From Drosophila miranda (lineage: Eukaryota; Arthropoda; Insecta; Diptera; Drosophilidae): DNA of 64,000 nucleotides. Of the stretch, positions 10,448 to 23,400 are shown in pieces. Within the stretch, counting starts at the first letter, position 1, and each line of letters opens with the position of its first letter. The translations under genes and the position numbers were made by a program. The notes beneath the pieces are model-generated. The model did no database searches. It worked only from the letters and a program-made list of their open reading frames with translations, and had not been told where the DNA came from. The stretch lies in contig NC_046675.1 in the NCBI RefSeq assembly GCF_003369915.1, positions 31,891,001-31,955,000 of the forward strand, given 5' to 3'.

Positions 10448-11412
10448 TCAGTTCTCCAGGTACAGATCTTCGTAGGCAAAGCGCTTGAACAGATTGGAGA
10501 GAATGTTTTTCATGATCTCTGCAATGGCCAAATGGATAGAAGGATGCAGTTCGCTCCAGACCTCAACCCAGTTCTCGTTAAGGAACTGATTCAGATTGGC
10601 ACCCAGCGCCTGGTCCCCGTTGAAGAGGTTCGTCAGCTTGATGTTCATTCTGAAATAAATCCATGCTCATGTAGGATGCTGCCTGCGACTGAAACTGAAG
10701 CAACATCTCTTACCTCTGTGGCTCGACGAGCACCTTGAGTTTGTCCACGGTCAGATAGGTGCGGCCGTCTCTCACCTGGGTGCCCGGCTTGAACTTCACC
10801 GAGAACTTAGGCGAATGAAGGGTGATCTCAGCATCACCGTCACCGCGGATGGGCAGGATCAGGATGCGTCCGTCAGCGGTGTATTTTCCGCGCAGCACGA
10901 TCTTGGGAATGCTGCCGTACATTTCAAACTTGCTGGTGGCGGGATCTGCACCGAATCCGCTGTGGGAAAGACACAAAGAATTGGGTAAGCACCTATTTTA
11001 TTTATATTTTATCACTTATATTTTCACTTACACAGCATTGTCGAACTTAACGCCGGACAGGCCCTCCACATTGACATCTTTAAAGTTGAGCTTAAGGTTG
11101 AGCGACCCCGTGCGACCGTCGGATATATCGAAGCGCTTCACTAGGAAGGGCTCTATCTGCGGAAAGCCGGCTGCTGGATAGCCCGTCTTGGCATACTGAC
11201 GCACCACATGGTGGGAGGTATTGATGATGCACTTGGTGTCTCCAATGCGGCAGCGTTGCAGATCAGGAGCTGCAATGGGCAAGAATGGGGCAGGGATTAC
11301 GCTGTGCTCTGGCTGAAGAGGGGATCTGCTAGATGGAGAACTCACGAAAACTGGAGGCGCCACTGGCAAGGCACACTAGCAGGGCAATGGAGCACAGCTG
11401 GAGCAGCAACAT
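10448..11412 (-). CDS. Takeout/JHBP-family secreted carrier protein (third of three)
   Basis: Minus-strand exons 11412-11346, 11269-11032, 10959-10714 and 10649-10448 join to 250 codons plus stop. A signal peptide (residues about 1-18, MLLLQLCSIALLVCLASG) is followed by the paired cysteines RCRIGDTKC, GRILILPIRGDGDAEIT and the conserved tail LTNLFNGDQALGANLNQFLN, NW.EVWSELHPSI. The first two introns match the other two copies, but the third lies further downstream (after VEPQR rather than after the LPI..G segment). It is probably a secreted ligand carrier of the takeout cluster; I cannot assign the exact orthologue. A TATA motif on the minus strand lies at 11544-11552. Confidence 0.9.
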
Positions 11413-11543
11413 GTTGAGCGACGGATCGGATCTGGTCAACGGATGGCAAACGAATACAAACGGCTGCGCGACGCGTTCGATGATTTGGCGAACTCCCGAC
11501 CAAGTTCAATGCTAAACTGTAAATTGGCTCGGGACAGACGCAA

Positions 11544-11552
11544 GCATTTATA
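11544..11552 (-). promoter_or_regulatory. TATA box of the third takeout-like gene
   Basis: On the minus strand, TATAAATGC lies 132-140 bp before the ATG at 11412. That implies a leader of roughly 100 bases. Confidence 0.65.
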
Positions 11553-14219
11553 AAATTTTTGCTCGCTGGCTTCGCGATGGGACGGTCCCCAGAGCCGGGC
11601 CAAAACGCAGATGGGCAGACAGAGGCGGCAGCGGCAACCAGTACACTTCATAGTTTATTCATTCTTGACTTGTCTTGCCAGTTGCCTGCCTGGTGTTTTT
11701 TGTTGTTGTTGTTGCTATTTCTGTTTTGCCTCTCTTTTTTTCGCCCTGTCTGTCACTGTCGGTGTCGTAGTGTCTGTGCTGTGGCTTCTCCTCATAGGAT
11801 GCCAGTTGATAGGCTACACATATCGAGAATTCTCAGTCAGCCCCACAAATGGCCACAATATTATTAATTAATATTATTAACATGTGCCAGGCCAGTAACA
11901 ACGGCTACAATCAGAAGTGATTCTATAAATTTTAATACTCGAACTGCCGCCAGCCAGTTTTCGTTTTCGGAGGCGAGATTTAATTCTTTTTATCGTATAC
12001 TTTTTATAGATCTATAAGTCGTCGTAGCGCAGCCCCCCTCCCTCTCATCCTCCAAAACAATGTGAAATTGAACCTGTCCGTCTAGCCGGGCCGTCGATCG
12101 GTTGGTCTGTCGCTCAGTCGGTCGGTCTGTCGGTGGCTGCTTTGTTCGCGCTTATAATGAAGTGCAAATAATAATTTTAAATTATCAGCAGCCAGTCAGT
12201 GTACATATATCATCCATCTGCTGTTTGCTGTTTGAGATCAGCTATCGGTTCGAAGATTAGAACAGAACTTTTGGGGATTTCCAAAGTGAATGTCAAATAA
12301 AATGTGTTAAATGGCAGGTCAGGCGGCGTGAGAGTGAGAGTGGCAACATGCCTGTGGTAGAAGATCGGTCAAAGGTCAAAGATCATCATAGGTAAGACAT
12401 TCTATTTTTAGTCTATTGAACTCTTCATAACTATTTTAATTACCTGCTCTTCTAGATGAGACATCTACTGCATTCGCCAAATTCTACAAAAGAGACCCCT
12501 CAAGGTGATTTAGAAGAAGAATTTTCGTTTGAAGAGGAGACAAATTGATCTTTTATCTTTTTGGCAACAACTCAATTCCGAGCATAAACCAATTAGACAT
12601 CATTTATCAAGACAGAGGCGGTAGGCGACAACCAAACAGGTTTCCCCGTGGCATTCTTAATTGGTTCGCTGCTTAAAACTTGCCCTCTGAGTGGTGGCTT
12701 CACTTTCAAACTATTTTGACAAGCACGCTGCCTAAACAGGCACAAACAGGCGGTGAAGGAGACGGGAATCTACCGTCCAACCCGACCCGACCACTTGCCA
12801 AATGGTAGTTAAAGTCTTTGGGCGTTCGTCATCGCCAAATTAGCATATTCGATGCGGTGTTTGATTGCTTTATATACTTTGCTATACTATATGTATGATA
12901 TTGGCATGAAACCGGCATGGCATTTTGTTTATTTACCCATCCAATTGGCGCCAGGTGACTTCACATGTTCCAAAGTTGTTCTCTTTCTTTTGTTGTTGGC
13001 AAATTTTAGTTGTTTACAGAGGCAATTCCTAGACGCTTGCGCATTACAGGTGGCGGCCGGTTGTGCCTGCCCCTTTAAATTATAATATGAAAATATTTAG
13101 CTGTTAAACATGCGTTGTTTTCCTTTTTATGCGTGACTCTCTGGGAATTCATTTACATGTCAATAAACTGATAATAGTACTCGTGTGTGTCTCAAGCGTT
13201 TTGATTTGATTGTCTCAAGCATCTGAACTGGATGATGATGTAAAATCATGATTCGGCGAAAATTTTTGTGAATTATTTGGGCTTGTAACTCCGCCTTGGG
13301 TTACTACTTTTCAAAAAAAGAAAATTCTAGATATTGTTCTCCTACGGTTTCTTAAAGACTTGTAAAAGATTGCAGGAAGATCCTTTGATCTTATCTCCCA
13401 GATATAGGAATTAATTCATATCGTACAAGTGATCTGCTAAAGTAGAATTTTATTCTTTAGTGAATCATTTAAATTTGAATGCCAACTATGGCGCGAGAAA
13501 CTCTTAACCGTTTCGCATTATTTCCACCGGCTCAGTATTTTGGTTTCCTTCGCTTTTGCCACACACCTTGCATATTTTTAGGCTTTTTATAGTATTTTCT
13601 AGTACTTTTATGACGCGTTATTGAGTTATTGAAGGTTGGACTATTGAGGGATAATCCAGAATAATGCCAATTCGTTGGCAGCTCAAATTGTATATTTTTC
13701 TTAAAATACCATCGTCAAAGGGTGCTCTGGGTTAGCGTAGTCTCAACAGTTATCGACACCTATGTTTGCATACAGACAAAATGATTATAAACGTAAACGG
13801 TATCCTGATTGCAGGCAGTTGCAAAACTCCCTTATAATCGGATTATTTCCAAATAAAAAAGTCAGATTGAACTTCAGGGAAACTCCATGGCGTAAAGTTT
13901 TACAACAATGACGCAACAGAAAAAAAAAAAAAAAACTCAACTAGGATCCGTTTGATCCGCCAGCATCTAACAATGCTCCTACTATTTCAATCTGCTCCGA
14001 TGTCTGGGAGTCTACATGCGCCTGCCTCTATGTACCCATATGTGATTCCGAAATTTACTCGTGAATTTTTGTAACACTATACAGAAAACTACACACTCAA
14101 TCTGCGTATCTCTCTCGGCGCCATTTTCAGCACTTCACTGGCTTAAACCATTGAAAAAAACTGCGCATCTACCTAAACGAATTAAACGATTCAACAATTG
14201 TAGCGTAAACATGTACTTA
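11553..14219. other. Intergenic region, no gene seen
   Basis: About 2.7 kb of ordinary non-coding sequence. It includes a CGGT/CTGT-rich simple stretch around 12090-12135 and an A-run at 13920-13935. ORFs here are short and unconvincing. Part of it is presumably upstream control sequence of the takeout-like gene at 11412. Confidence 0.5.
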
Positions 14220-15006
14220 AAACGAGGGGGAACGTTGTGAGTTGCTGCGGACACCGCAACTCTACGGTTATACCCGATACTAAGTCAGTATGGCTCTCCT
14301 CCGGCAGACGCCGCTAATATTAAACGACACGACAAAGAGTGCGTGCGAGAGAGACAGAAAATCAGTCTGAGCGTGACGTCGGGCGCTGCGTAGCCACTGC
14401 AAATTGATTTGTTCCTATTGGCTATAAAAATGATCTGATCTGATCCAGATTCAGCAATCTGATAGATATGGTCATTATCTATGATTCTGCGTTTTTAGTT
14501 TTCTCGAATATGCAATATTGTGGATGCAACAGATTTTCGTCCTTTGTGTGGGCGGAAAGGGGTGGGGTGAAATTTTGAGATACACGTTTTATAGTAAGAT
14601 CTAACAGGAGTGCGGATACCAAATTTGTTTACTCTAGCCTTAATAGTCTCTGAGATTTTTGAATATCCCCAGATTTTCGTCCTTTGCGAGGGCGGAAGGG
14701 GGTGTGGCGAAATTTTGAAACAAACTCGTCTCGGTCCGATATATTAGGAGTGTGGATACCAAACTTGGTTGCTCTAGCTTTTGTAGTCTCTGAGATCTAG
14801 GCGCTAATGTTTTACTCTAAGCAAAGCCGCCTATGCTACGTGTGTGTTAGAGAGAGACAGGGCGAGAAAAAATGAAATTGTTTTCTTGATGCTGGCTATA
14901 ATAATAATACGATCCAATTCAGATTCCGCAGTCTTAAAGATATGGTCATTCTCCACAATTCTACGTTTTTGGTTTTCTCATATCTTTAAAATTGTGGATG
15001 CCACAT
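14220..15006 (-). mobile_element. Truncated DINE-1/INE-1 (Helentron-associated) copy
   Basis: This 0.79-kb stretch is closely similar to the reverse complement of 56705-57507. It starts with a terminal hairpin (GTTGCTGCGG..CCGCAAC, about 14240-14262) followed by TATACCCGATACT, features of the DINE-1/INE-1 family. It lacks the family's other end: homology stops abruptly at about 15006, inside GTGGATGCCACA. Inside, a motif beginning CAGATTTTCGTCCTTTG is repeated about 140 bp apart (14531 and 14671). The small ORF at 14844 belongs to the element and is not a gene. Confidence 0.85.
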
Positions 15007-15229
15007 CATCGAGTATTGGCTTTCCTTCTGAGCAAACTTGATACAAATATCTACAATATTCTCGCAGGCTAGCAGAGAATCACGGTTTAGGCCCACTCGC
15101 GCGTCCCACTTGTGGTATTCCCGCAGATTCTCCCGACTGCGCCGCGTGGAGCACAATTGGAGGACACATTCGGGCAGGTACTGGAGGAGCCAAGGAGACA
15201 CGTCTCTTAGACAAGCGACTTGAAGTCGT

Positions 15230-15550
15230 CTTCGTGGGTTGGTCTAGGTCGCGGAGGTTCAAGCTCGCTCCGTGTGGATGCGGGGGTTTAAGTACGGTCC
15301 GAGAAGAAGTTGGGCTGCGGAAGTTCAAGTACGCTCGGAGGAGAGGATTCGTTGCGGCGGTTTCAGTACGCTGCGAGGAGAAGTTGGGCTGCGGAGGTTC
15401 AAGTACGCTCGGAGAAGATTCGTTGCGGAGGTTTAAAAACGCTCCGAGGAGATGATTCGTTGCGGAGGTTTTAGTATGCTCCGAGGAAAATTGGAGGCGG
15501 AGGGTGAAGTGCACACCAAGGGAGGTTCAAGTACGCTCCGAAGGTGGGAA
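15230..15550. repeat. GC-rich minisatellite of about 36-42 bp units
   Basis: Imperfect tandem units built on GGAGGTTCAAGTACGCTCCG followed by (A/G)GAGAAG..TTGGGCTGCGG or GATTCGTTGCGG repeat about seven times. Unit length varies and several positions are polymorphic between units. It lies just downstream of the truncated DINE-1 copy and about 330 bp upstream of the Sil1 start. A 144-codon antisense frame through it is a by-product of the repeat. Confidence 0.85.
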
Positions 15551-15772
15551 GTAAGGAAGAGAATATTTATTTAGCAGAACGAGTGAAACCTTGGGCACAA
15601 GGCCCACTTTCGTTGCTTATATTTTGGAAAGTCAGCTGTGCTCTTGCTTGGGCCTAACGCGTCAGAGTAGTGGTTGGAGAGCAACCGTTCGCATTTCAGC
15701 AGTTAGTAGCTCGATAGCATCATGATAGTCGCAAAACCATCGATAGAAGCGGCTAGCAAAAAACATCGATAC

Positions 15773-15780
15773 TATCGATA
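15773..15780. promoter_or_regulatory. DRE core-promoter motif of Sil1
   Basis: A perfect TATCGATA lies 106 bp upstream of the Sil1 ATG, next to a second CATCGATA half-site. This is typical of DREF-driven housekeeping promoters. Confidence 0.75.
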
Positions 15781-15885
15781 GTGACCTCAAAGGTTTGACA
15801 CCTCTATAATCCACATTAATTAAAATTAAACAAATTCTTGTGAAACACGTAATATATTCAGTCTAGACACAGCAGAGCACACAAA

Positions 15886-17219
15886 ATGAATGGTAAGCAG
15901 TTGTTTTTAGTTCTGGCCACTGTCCTGGTCCTGGGCAGCAGCCTACAAGTGGAGGCGACAGAGACAACCGACAACAAGACCGGGCAATTTGTGCCCACGA
16001 AGAAATGGCAGGTGATCAACGAAGGTAATGTGGGGGAATTACGTGTACTATGCAGATATACTACTAATTCAGGAAGCATTGCCTTACAGGTCAGGCAATA
16101 CCAAAGGGCTTACACGTGCGCATTAATTTGCAGACCGGCCTGAAAGAAGCCAAGTTGCTGGACGAGAGCGAACGTGGCACAGCGCTGCAGAGCAGCCAGA
16201 CAACTGACGAAACTGACGGTGAACCGCTGCCCCTGGACTACAAGAAAGATTTGATTGAGGCGTCGCAGCGCCACGCCAAGGAGTACGTGGAGCTACGGAA
16301 GGTCTACAAGGAGTTCCAGAAGAATTTTTGGACCGATGGCGAGCTGGTTGTTCAACTGATCGGACAGTACCGAAACTTCAGCAAGAACCCCTTGGAGTCG
16401 GAGCTGAAGCCCAAGCTGGACGCACTGGAGACTCTGGAGTTTTTGCTCCATCAAATCGATAATGCCTTGGTGTTCATTGATAACGGCGGATTGGATGACG
16501 TGTTGCTGCCGATCGTTGTGAACGACACAAATACGGCGCTAAGAGTATCCGCCATGCGAGTGCTGGGCTCCCTGACGAGCAACAATCCCAAGGCCCAAAT
16601 CAAGGTGTTTGAGAAGAGCTTCGGTTCCCATCTGTCCCAGATAATCATCAGCTCCACAAATACTGCAGAGATCTCCTCGGCCTTACATGCCTTTGGGGCG
16701 CTGCTGCGAAAGTTCCCGCTGGCCCAAAAGCGCGTCCTCTCCACCTCGGGCACACAGGCTCTGATTCGGGTCCTCCGCAGCCCGGAAATGGAGCTTCGCA
16801 GCAAGGGAAAAGTGGTAACGCTGATCAGTGATTTGGTCCAGGAGAAGCGTTTTGCTCTGGAGGGCAGCAAAGACATGCCAGATGCCGCCTCGTCCACCGC
16901 CCAGTATGTGCTCATCGAGTTTGAGCCCTGGCTGGAGACTCAGGGCTACTGCAGAGCATTGGATGATTTGCTATCCAAGGCCTTCCTGCACTTGTTGGAC
17001 CAACCCGAGCTAGTGGAGCAGTTCTCGACGGCCATATGGACCACGCAGAGTATGTGTCACAGCGTCTGGTCGCAGAGCTCGGCCCTGCGGCATGCCTTGC
17101 TCACGATCCGGAATAGATATGCCAACAGCAAGGATGAGTATCGCCTGGAGGTGTCGCATGCGCTGGACAATATCTGCAAAAGGCTCTACGACAAGACGAA
17201 GCAGCACACAGAACTGTAG
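15886..17219 (+). CDS. Sil1: Sil1, nucleotide exchange factor for ER Hsp70 (BiP)
   Basis: Exons 15886-16024 and 16090-17219 join to 422 codons plus stop, near the usual length (about 430-460). Residues 1-24 form a signal peptide. The body is an all-helical armadillo-like repeat fold with motifs such as EFLLHQIDNALVFIDNGGL, RVSAMRVLGSLTSNNPKAQ and ALHAFGALLRKFPLAQ, diagnostic of the Sil1/Fes1 family. The last four residues HTEL resemble the KDEL-type retrieval signal and fit an ER-lumenal protein. Sil1 releases ADP from BiP and so supports protein folding in the ER. The 65-bp intron splits codon 47. The DRE at 15773 is the likely promoter. Confidence 0.92.
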
Positions 17220-20200
17220 GTGGACAACATTCTCAGAAACGTAGCCAATTTTAGTTGTATTTCGTATGTATTTAAGCTAATTATTTAAGTTGATTTGAAT
17301 TCAATTCGAACGCCAAATCGCAGGACTCCAAATATGTTTAGGTTAAGTCTGAGGATACTTATGTTAACACAGTTGCCAAGTACTTGTGATGCGCACAGAA
17401 TGCTCTTAATGTAAAAATAGAACTGGTCATAAATGTCCGAGAGTGTTAGAGAAGGATTTCAAGATCCATTAGGCAGACCAATCAACCCGACAGTCCAACC
17501 AACCCCTCTGTCAGCTAATCAAGCTCACTATACTTTCCCCTTGTAGTAAAAAATGCCTTCAAGTACCCCATTTAAAGACCAATAAGGCGTACATAATCGA
17601 CCTGCTCATAATGTAAGTCAACAGTATGGCCTGTCAGGGTGGCGGCAAGAAAAGAAAAGCAAAAACCCATTAAAAGCATGTCCCAAAAAACTACTTGAAA
17701 GGAAGCACGAAACTGTACAGGAAAGCCCCTTCTAAAAGGCAGGCAGAAAGGGAATGTAAGTGTGAGTGTGAGAGACTGTGCAATTATGTGGCGGCGTCGT
17801 CCAGCTCGAAGAATTACAGCAATAAACGGGGCATCCACATGCAAATGCAATGTCACTGAGCTGAGTCACGGAACGACAGGTGGAGTAGAGAGTGCAAAAG
17901 AGAGAGAACCGGCTCCAAGGGAGAGAATGAATGCCGGTAGTGTTAGGACGCCACTTGGGTTGGTTGTCATGGCCAAAATGCAAGGTAAACAGAGAGAAAG
18001 AGAGTGAGAGAGCGCGGAGACTTGCATTCGATAAGGAAGAAGGGGTTGAAAAAGCCCGCCCAGTGGAGCATAACGAAAGCACAAGTGAACTGAGAATTGC
18101 ATGTGAGAGAAAGCAGAAAGAGCAGGGAGAGAGGGAGGAGCCATAGTCTGGAGTCTTCAAAGGTGTATTAACATGGCGTGAGGCATTTTTTATCACTATA
18201 TTGAAACCCACTTTGTACACTATATAATGTAAGAGGAAGAATGGATCTCTTTCTGAGAATGCCTTACCCTCTCACTAAGTACCCTGTGGATTACACTCAT
18301 CAATTTAACCGTCCATTGAGATGAGCTGGGGCGCGTGCGCCATGGAGTGATTCTCGTTATCCATCGCCTGTCCCGTCGTCTGTGTGGCTGCTTTCCGTTT
18401 CTTTTGTGCTTCTTTTTATGTTGTGTTGTATGGCGGCAAAGAGGAGCTTCAATCGAAACGCTTGACGAGTGATGTGGAAATTTTCAACGCAACACAGCAC
18501 GCCGGGCCGAGAGACGGCACCAGTCCAGAGAGTGGCTTCCACTCTCCACCACCAAGAGCACTTGTGTGTGTGTGTGAGAATGTATGCAGGTGGAGCATAA
18601 GTCCGAACGGAACGGAACGCACACCGGCTTTACCTTACAGGCTGTTGCTGTTGCTGCTGCTGCTGCTGCTGCTGCTACTCTTTCTGTTTGCCTCACCTGG
18701 CGGTTGTTAGGGGGCATGGCTCGGCTCGGCCCGTTCCCTGGTTGTGGCAACATTATGGAAAATCAGTTTGTGTTTGGATCGTGATGAGCTCGTGCGGCGC
18801 GACGGAGTGGTAGCAAATGTGCCTCGCCTGGATAACTCTTAGCTCTAACTTCCATCTTTGTGACGTGTGCCCCTAACAGCAGTGCAAAGTTGAAGAATCT
18901 ATAATGCCAAAAAGGAATAGTCCTTATCGACAAAGTGCAGATACAAGGATACAAGAAATACATTCCAAGCAATAGGTTTTAATTGTGACTGTGCTTAAAG
19001 GTTATTAGTGGAAACAACCCTTTCTAGAGACTGTATTTTTTTGTTCATACGTTATACAGGACATTCCAGAACCTATTGATAATCCTTTGAATCCATCACC
19101 TGAACTGAGCAGATTTCTTTAATATGTATTCATTCTCTGATCTTTTTCTTTGAAGTAATCTTTGAAGCGACCCTTCCAGAATATTGGAAACCATATGATG
19201 GAATATTCAGACCTTTTCCGAAGAAATATATATCTTTAAATCCTAAAAGAAAAGGTTTTTTTTCAGAAAAAATCCCGTTTTACACCATACATTTCCTCTG
19301 GCCATGAATCATCTCATCATCCATTAGGTTCCTTGAACTACAAATCAGGGAAAACTCGTTGCTTGTGAATATTGGAAAATGTAACCGTTTTTCCACAGGT
19401 GAATGACTTTTTTGTGCGCTTCCGCGAGTTTCCGGTCAGAAAAACGTTTTCATTTTCGCCCAATAGCCAACGGCCAACCGGCCAGTGGCTGATTTGTATG
19501 CAAATGTTTGTCTGTGCCACCATCCCATGCAACACCCCATCCACACCATGCTCACACTTTCCCCACCTGCCTACCCTGCCTGTGGCATGCCATAAATCCT
19601 GGCCATAAGGAAGCTCCTTTCCCTTGCCTTCCCGAGGGGAAAGCGTCTGAAATTCTTGTACGATTGTGGACAGGAACGGAACCAAGGAAACAACTACAAA
19701 AACTATTTAACAGGCGGTTAGGTTTGTTGTTGTTGTTCTTGCTTCTTGGTGGATGGTAAAATGCCGCCAATTCCGTTGGTGGCAACAACTAAGGCAATGT
19801 GGCAACGCAACCGACCAACCCAAGCGACCCCCGCGACTCAGAGGTGACATGTGTGCGACATTTGTGCCACAAGCAAAAAGACAAAGAATCGCTTAAAGAA
19901 GGAGTACCCAGAAGAATACGTATGCTAAAGATGAAGAATGACTTTCGGTTGGGGCAGGGGGGTTCGCGGAGGTCGGGCTAATGTTCCAGTTGCTTTGGTT
20001 TCTGTGCCAAAGTGTTTTGTCTATCTAATAATCTTGTAATAATCTAGAAGACTGTTGTGCAGATTCTGGTTACACCTACTCCTCCTCCTCCCCGTATGGT
20101 GTATGATACTTAACCATTTCCCTCCTTTGCCATTTGTACCAATTACAGAGCACACAACAAAAGAAAACCTTCCCATAAATTCCATTAGAGAACGTTTATA

Positions 20201-20402
20201 TAGAACATCACTGATATAAGGAAATTTAGTGGCTGTCATAGAAAGGAAACATGCAATAAAGAGGAAACTTTAATTATGGAAAGTGTAAAGAAATTGCAAG
20301 TGAACAAAGATCGCTAGAAGAATAAAGAAAACTATATGGTTTGTGTGGAGCTAAAGACTTGGTTATTGGTTAATCGGAATACAATATACATTGCTTTGCA
20401 AA
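17220..20402. other. Intergenic region upstream of Cad96Cb
   Basis: About 3.2 kb, with no gene recognised. It contains purine-rich GA tracts (17880-18140) and a GCT/GTT trinucleotide run at about 18640-18680. It is probably the 3' flank of Sil1 plus upstream control sequence and leader of Cad96Cb. Confidence 0.5.
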
Positions 20403-23400
20403 ATGTGGATAAAACATCATTGGATATGCTATCTGATTGCCGTGTTCTGCTGGCTAGATAAGGGTAAGTTCTTAAGGCTATATAACGGAGGGACGGGATT
20501 GATTTAAGATTATCTCTCTTTTAAATATGGGCATTTACATTCTGACGTTATGTTACATTCGTACGACAAAAATTTAAAGATATAAGCCAAAATATAGCCT
20601 GATGTTACGTTACAAAAAACAGAAGTGGTTCTTGAGGCTGGGTTGGGATTAACTGTATACAAATTTGTGTGATAATATATGGGGGCTTGCCTCCTAGTTT
20701 CCTTTAAGTTCTTTAACTTCTGAACGGTTTTTTGGTGCTCAAATTGCCACAATATTCCTTAAAATTCCTTTCCGTCATCCAGGAGGCAGTAGTATACCTT
20801 TCTCATTGGAATGTCGGTTGAGTAACTGTCTTTGACGAGTGTCTTATGTTGTCTTTGTTAATCGAAAACAAACAAAGTAATTAACCGCATGTAACCCTCG
20901 AAAAGTAAAAACTGAACACTGAAAAATAGTGAAATTCCTAGCGAGACTCGATAAATTAAACGCAAAAGAAAAGTCAGGCTCAGATAACAGACGGAGACGT
21001 CAACGTCGTTCTGGTCCAACGATTTATGACGGATATAAGTTTGTACGTGACTTACTTGTATCGTCTCGTAAGTAGTGCCCTGCCCAGCCCTGCCCCCCAT
21101 GGGGCAGCTAAGATAGAAGTAATTTTGCTCCAGTTTGAAGTTCCATTTAGTGCATTAATTTCGGTTCATTACATTGTCATACATCAGCGATTGCCACCGC
21201 CTGCCTGGAGCGCTAGATAGAGATTCTATTCGCATTCCGGTTGCTCTTCTTTAATGGGGAATTGGGGGATTGGGGTTGTCACAGTTCAGGTTCTGCCTTA
21301 ACGGGTCTGTCTGTCTGCTTGACCTGTGCCACAAAAAGATTGATTGCGAAATGCTTATGCCGATGCTTATGATGTTTAACCAGACAGAACTCTACTCTCG
21401 AAGCAGCCACAAGTTGTGGCGCATACGAATCCCAAAAATATATATATACATATATGTATGTACATACATATGTGTATGCCTCCCCCCAAAGTCAGTGGCC
21501 CAGACCGAGGAGTTTGACGTTTCGTTTCGTTCATGGAAATCACCAAGCTGAACGGTTTTTCTTTATTTCTTTTTTCTTTTTTTTTGAAAACCAAAACAAA
21601 CCGAATGAAAATTTGTTTTCTGAACTTTGTTTTTGATTGTTGAAACCTTTCTGCGGTGGCGGTGTCTCCTACTCGTACTTTTATTCATATTCATATTCAT
21701 ATTCATATTCACCTACTTGGCCAAAATAAATTTGTTCAGCTGCAAACTCACTTTCATTTGTTCAACTCTCCCCCTCCACTCCTCCTGCGACTTAATTTTT
21801 GCGAAAACTAAACAGAACTTATGCAATCTGGAAATGGAGTTGGTGTTGGAGCTGTTGTGGGGGTCTGTGTTGGATCTTTAATCTGTAGCTTATTTGTGCA
21901 GAGCTTCACGGATTTCCGCTTGAGATATTTGCACTTTACGAGTATGGATGGGTTTTGGTTTTGGAACCTGCTTTGTTAGTCGATGGCTCTAATTAGTCGT
22001 TGTTTTTTACATAAAATGGGGATTACACATAATGCGTTTTCCACTAATTAGTAGGATGGTTACCCGATCCGCAATCCAAATCCTGTTAGCTGCCTTGCCA
22101 AATTGTCTTCCCAAAAAAAAACATTCAAAAAACTTTCCTTTTTCTTCCGAAAGTAAGCCAAACTCAAGCCAGTACGTGAGCTATCAGCACACATCTTTGT
22201 AACTCCATCTCCAGATTTGGTAATAAATCCCCTCGCAGCAATTAGACTAATTTCAGAAACGTTTTCATCAGCAGCCAAAGAAAGTCTGCCATCTGGCATC
22301 CGAGTGTTTGCATTGCCCAATGTCACAACAATTAACCTACAACAAAGATCTTGAGAATGAGTAGAGTAGAAGATTTCACTCCACTCCACTCCAACGTACA
22401 GTACACGTACGAGTACATCTGTATATCTCATCTGCCTGGCATAAAGAGAAATTCCCGCCGGAGATCATACAATACAACATACATATGTGACCGTCAGTCA
22501 GGGTCATTGCAAACAGTTTGCAATCGAAACCGTTTACCAGAACGAACAGGAACCGAGAAAAAAAACACACAAAAATTAAAGAAGTAGAAGCTAAGAACGG
22601 GTTGTGTCTGTACGAGTCTATAGCTAAAAACTGGAAATAATTATGAGAAATACTTGAAAGAGTTTGCTATTGCACTAACCCAAAAAAAAGGTGTAATGTC
22701 ATGCTCTCATAGGGGTGTTAGGTAATGGAGAACAGAACTATAGGGTTTTTTCTAGAGAGGGAGTAGTAGAGAGAGTAATAATACATACTATCTTTGAAGA
22801 TCATATACCAGTAAATTGGGGAAACTTATCAGAAATGCGATATGATATAGATACACATTAAGTTCAAGGGACCTTTTTCGTATCGGTATGCCCTTGAAGT
22901 AAGAGAAACTTAAGAGAAATGTCATGGGAATATACTACAGATTTTAGAACCTCAAGAACATACAGTTCCAGGGATCTTTATCGATCCTGGTACTTATTCT
23001 GAAAATATTCAATGTTATTCTCTTATAAGTTTCTCTTCACGACATACCTTTAGGAATAAGTTGGGATAATTGTTTAAACAATTTTCTGAAAATGTATCTT
23101 GGCACCACTTTGTATGTAGTCTGGGGAAAGGTAAAGTGTTTTCCTTCCAGCAAATTTGCATGACTATTCAGAGTTAGAGTTAACGTTTACCCATTGCACC
23201 CATAACACAATTAGATATCAGAGCTTGTCCGGAAACGCTGCATCAGCTGCAAGTCGAGTACGTGTATGTTCCATTTGGCCAACTGCTAGGCGATGGCGAT
23301 GGCCAAGTTTAGCCACATGTGAGAATGGAAATGGTGATGGGGGGACTGGACTGGAGACTGGACCCAATTGTTTGTTGTGGTGGTTCGTTCGGAGGTTGGT

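Noticed and set aside
14844-15041. 65-codon frame MLERDRARKN...
   Set aside because: Present in both DINE-1 copies and within their shared non-coding body. DINE-1 elements encode no protein.
15080-15514. 144-codon minus-strand frame
   Set aside because: Produced by the minisatellite, whose repeats happen to avoid stops in this frame.
22060-22431. 123-codon minus-strand frame in Cad96Cb intron 1
   Set aside because: No signal peptide, domain or splice context. Length is within chance expectation for a 3-kb intron.
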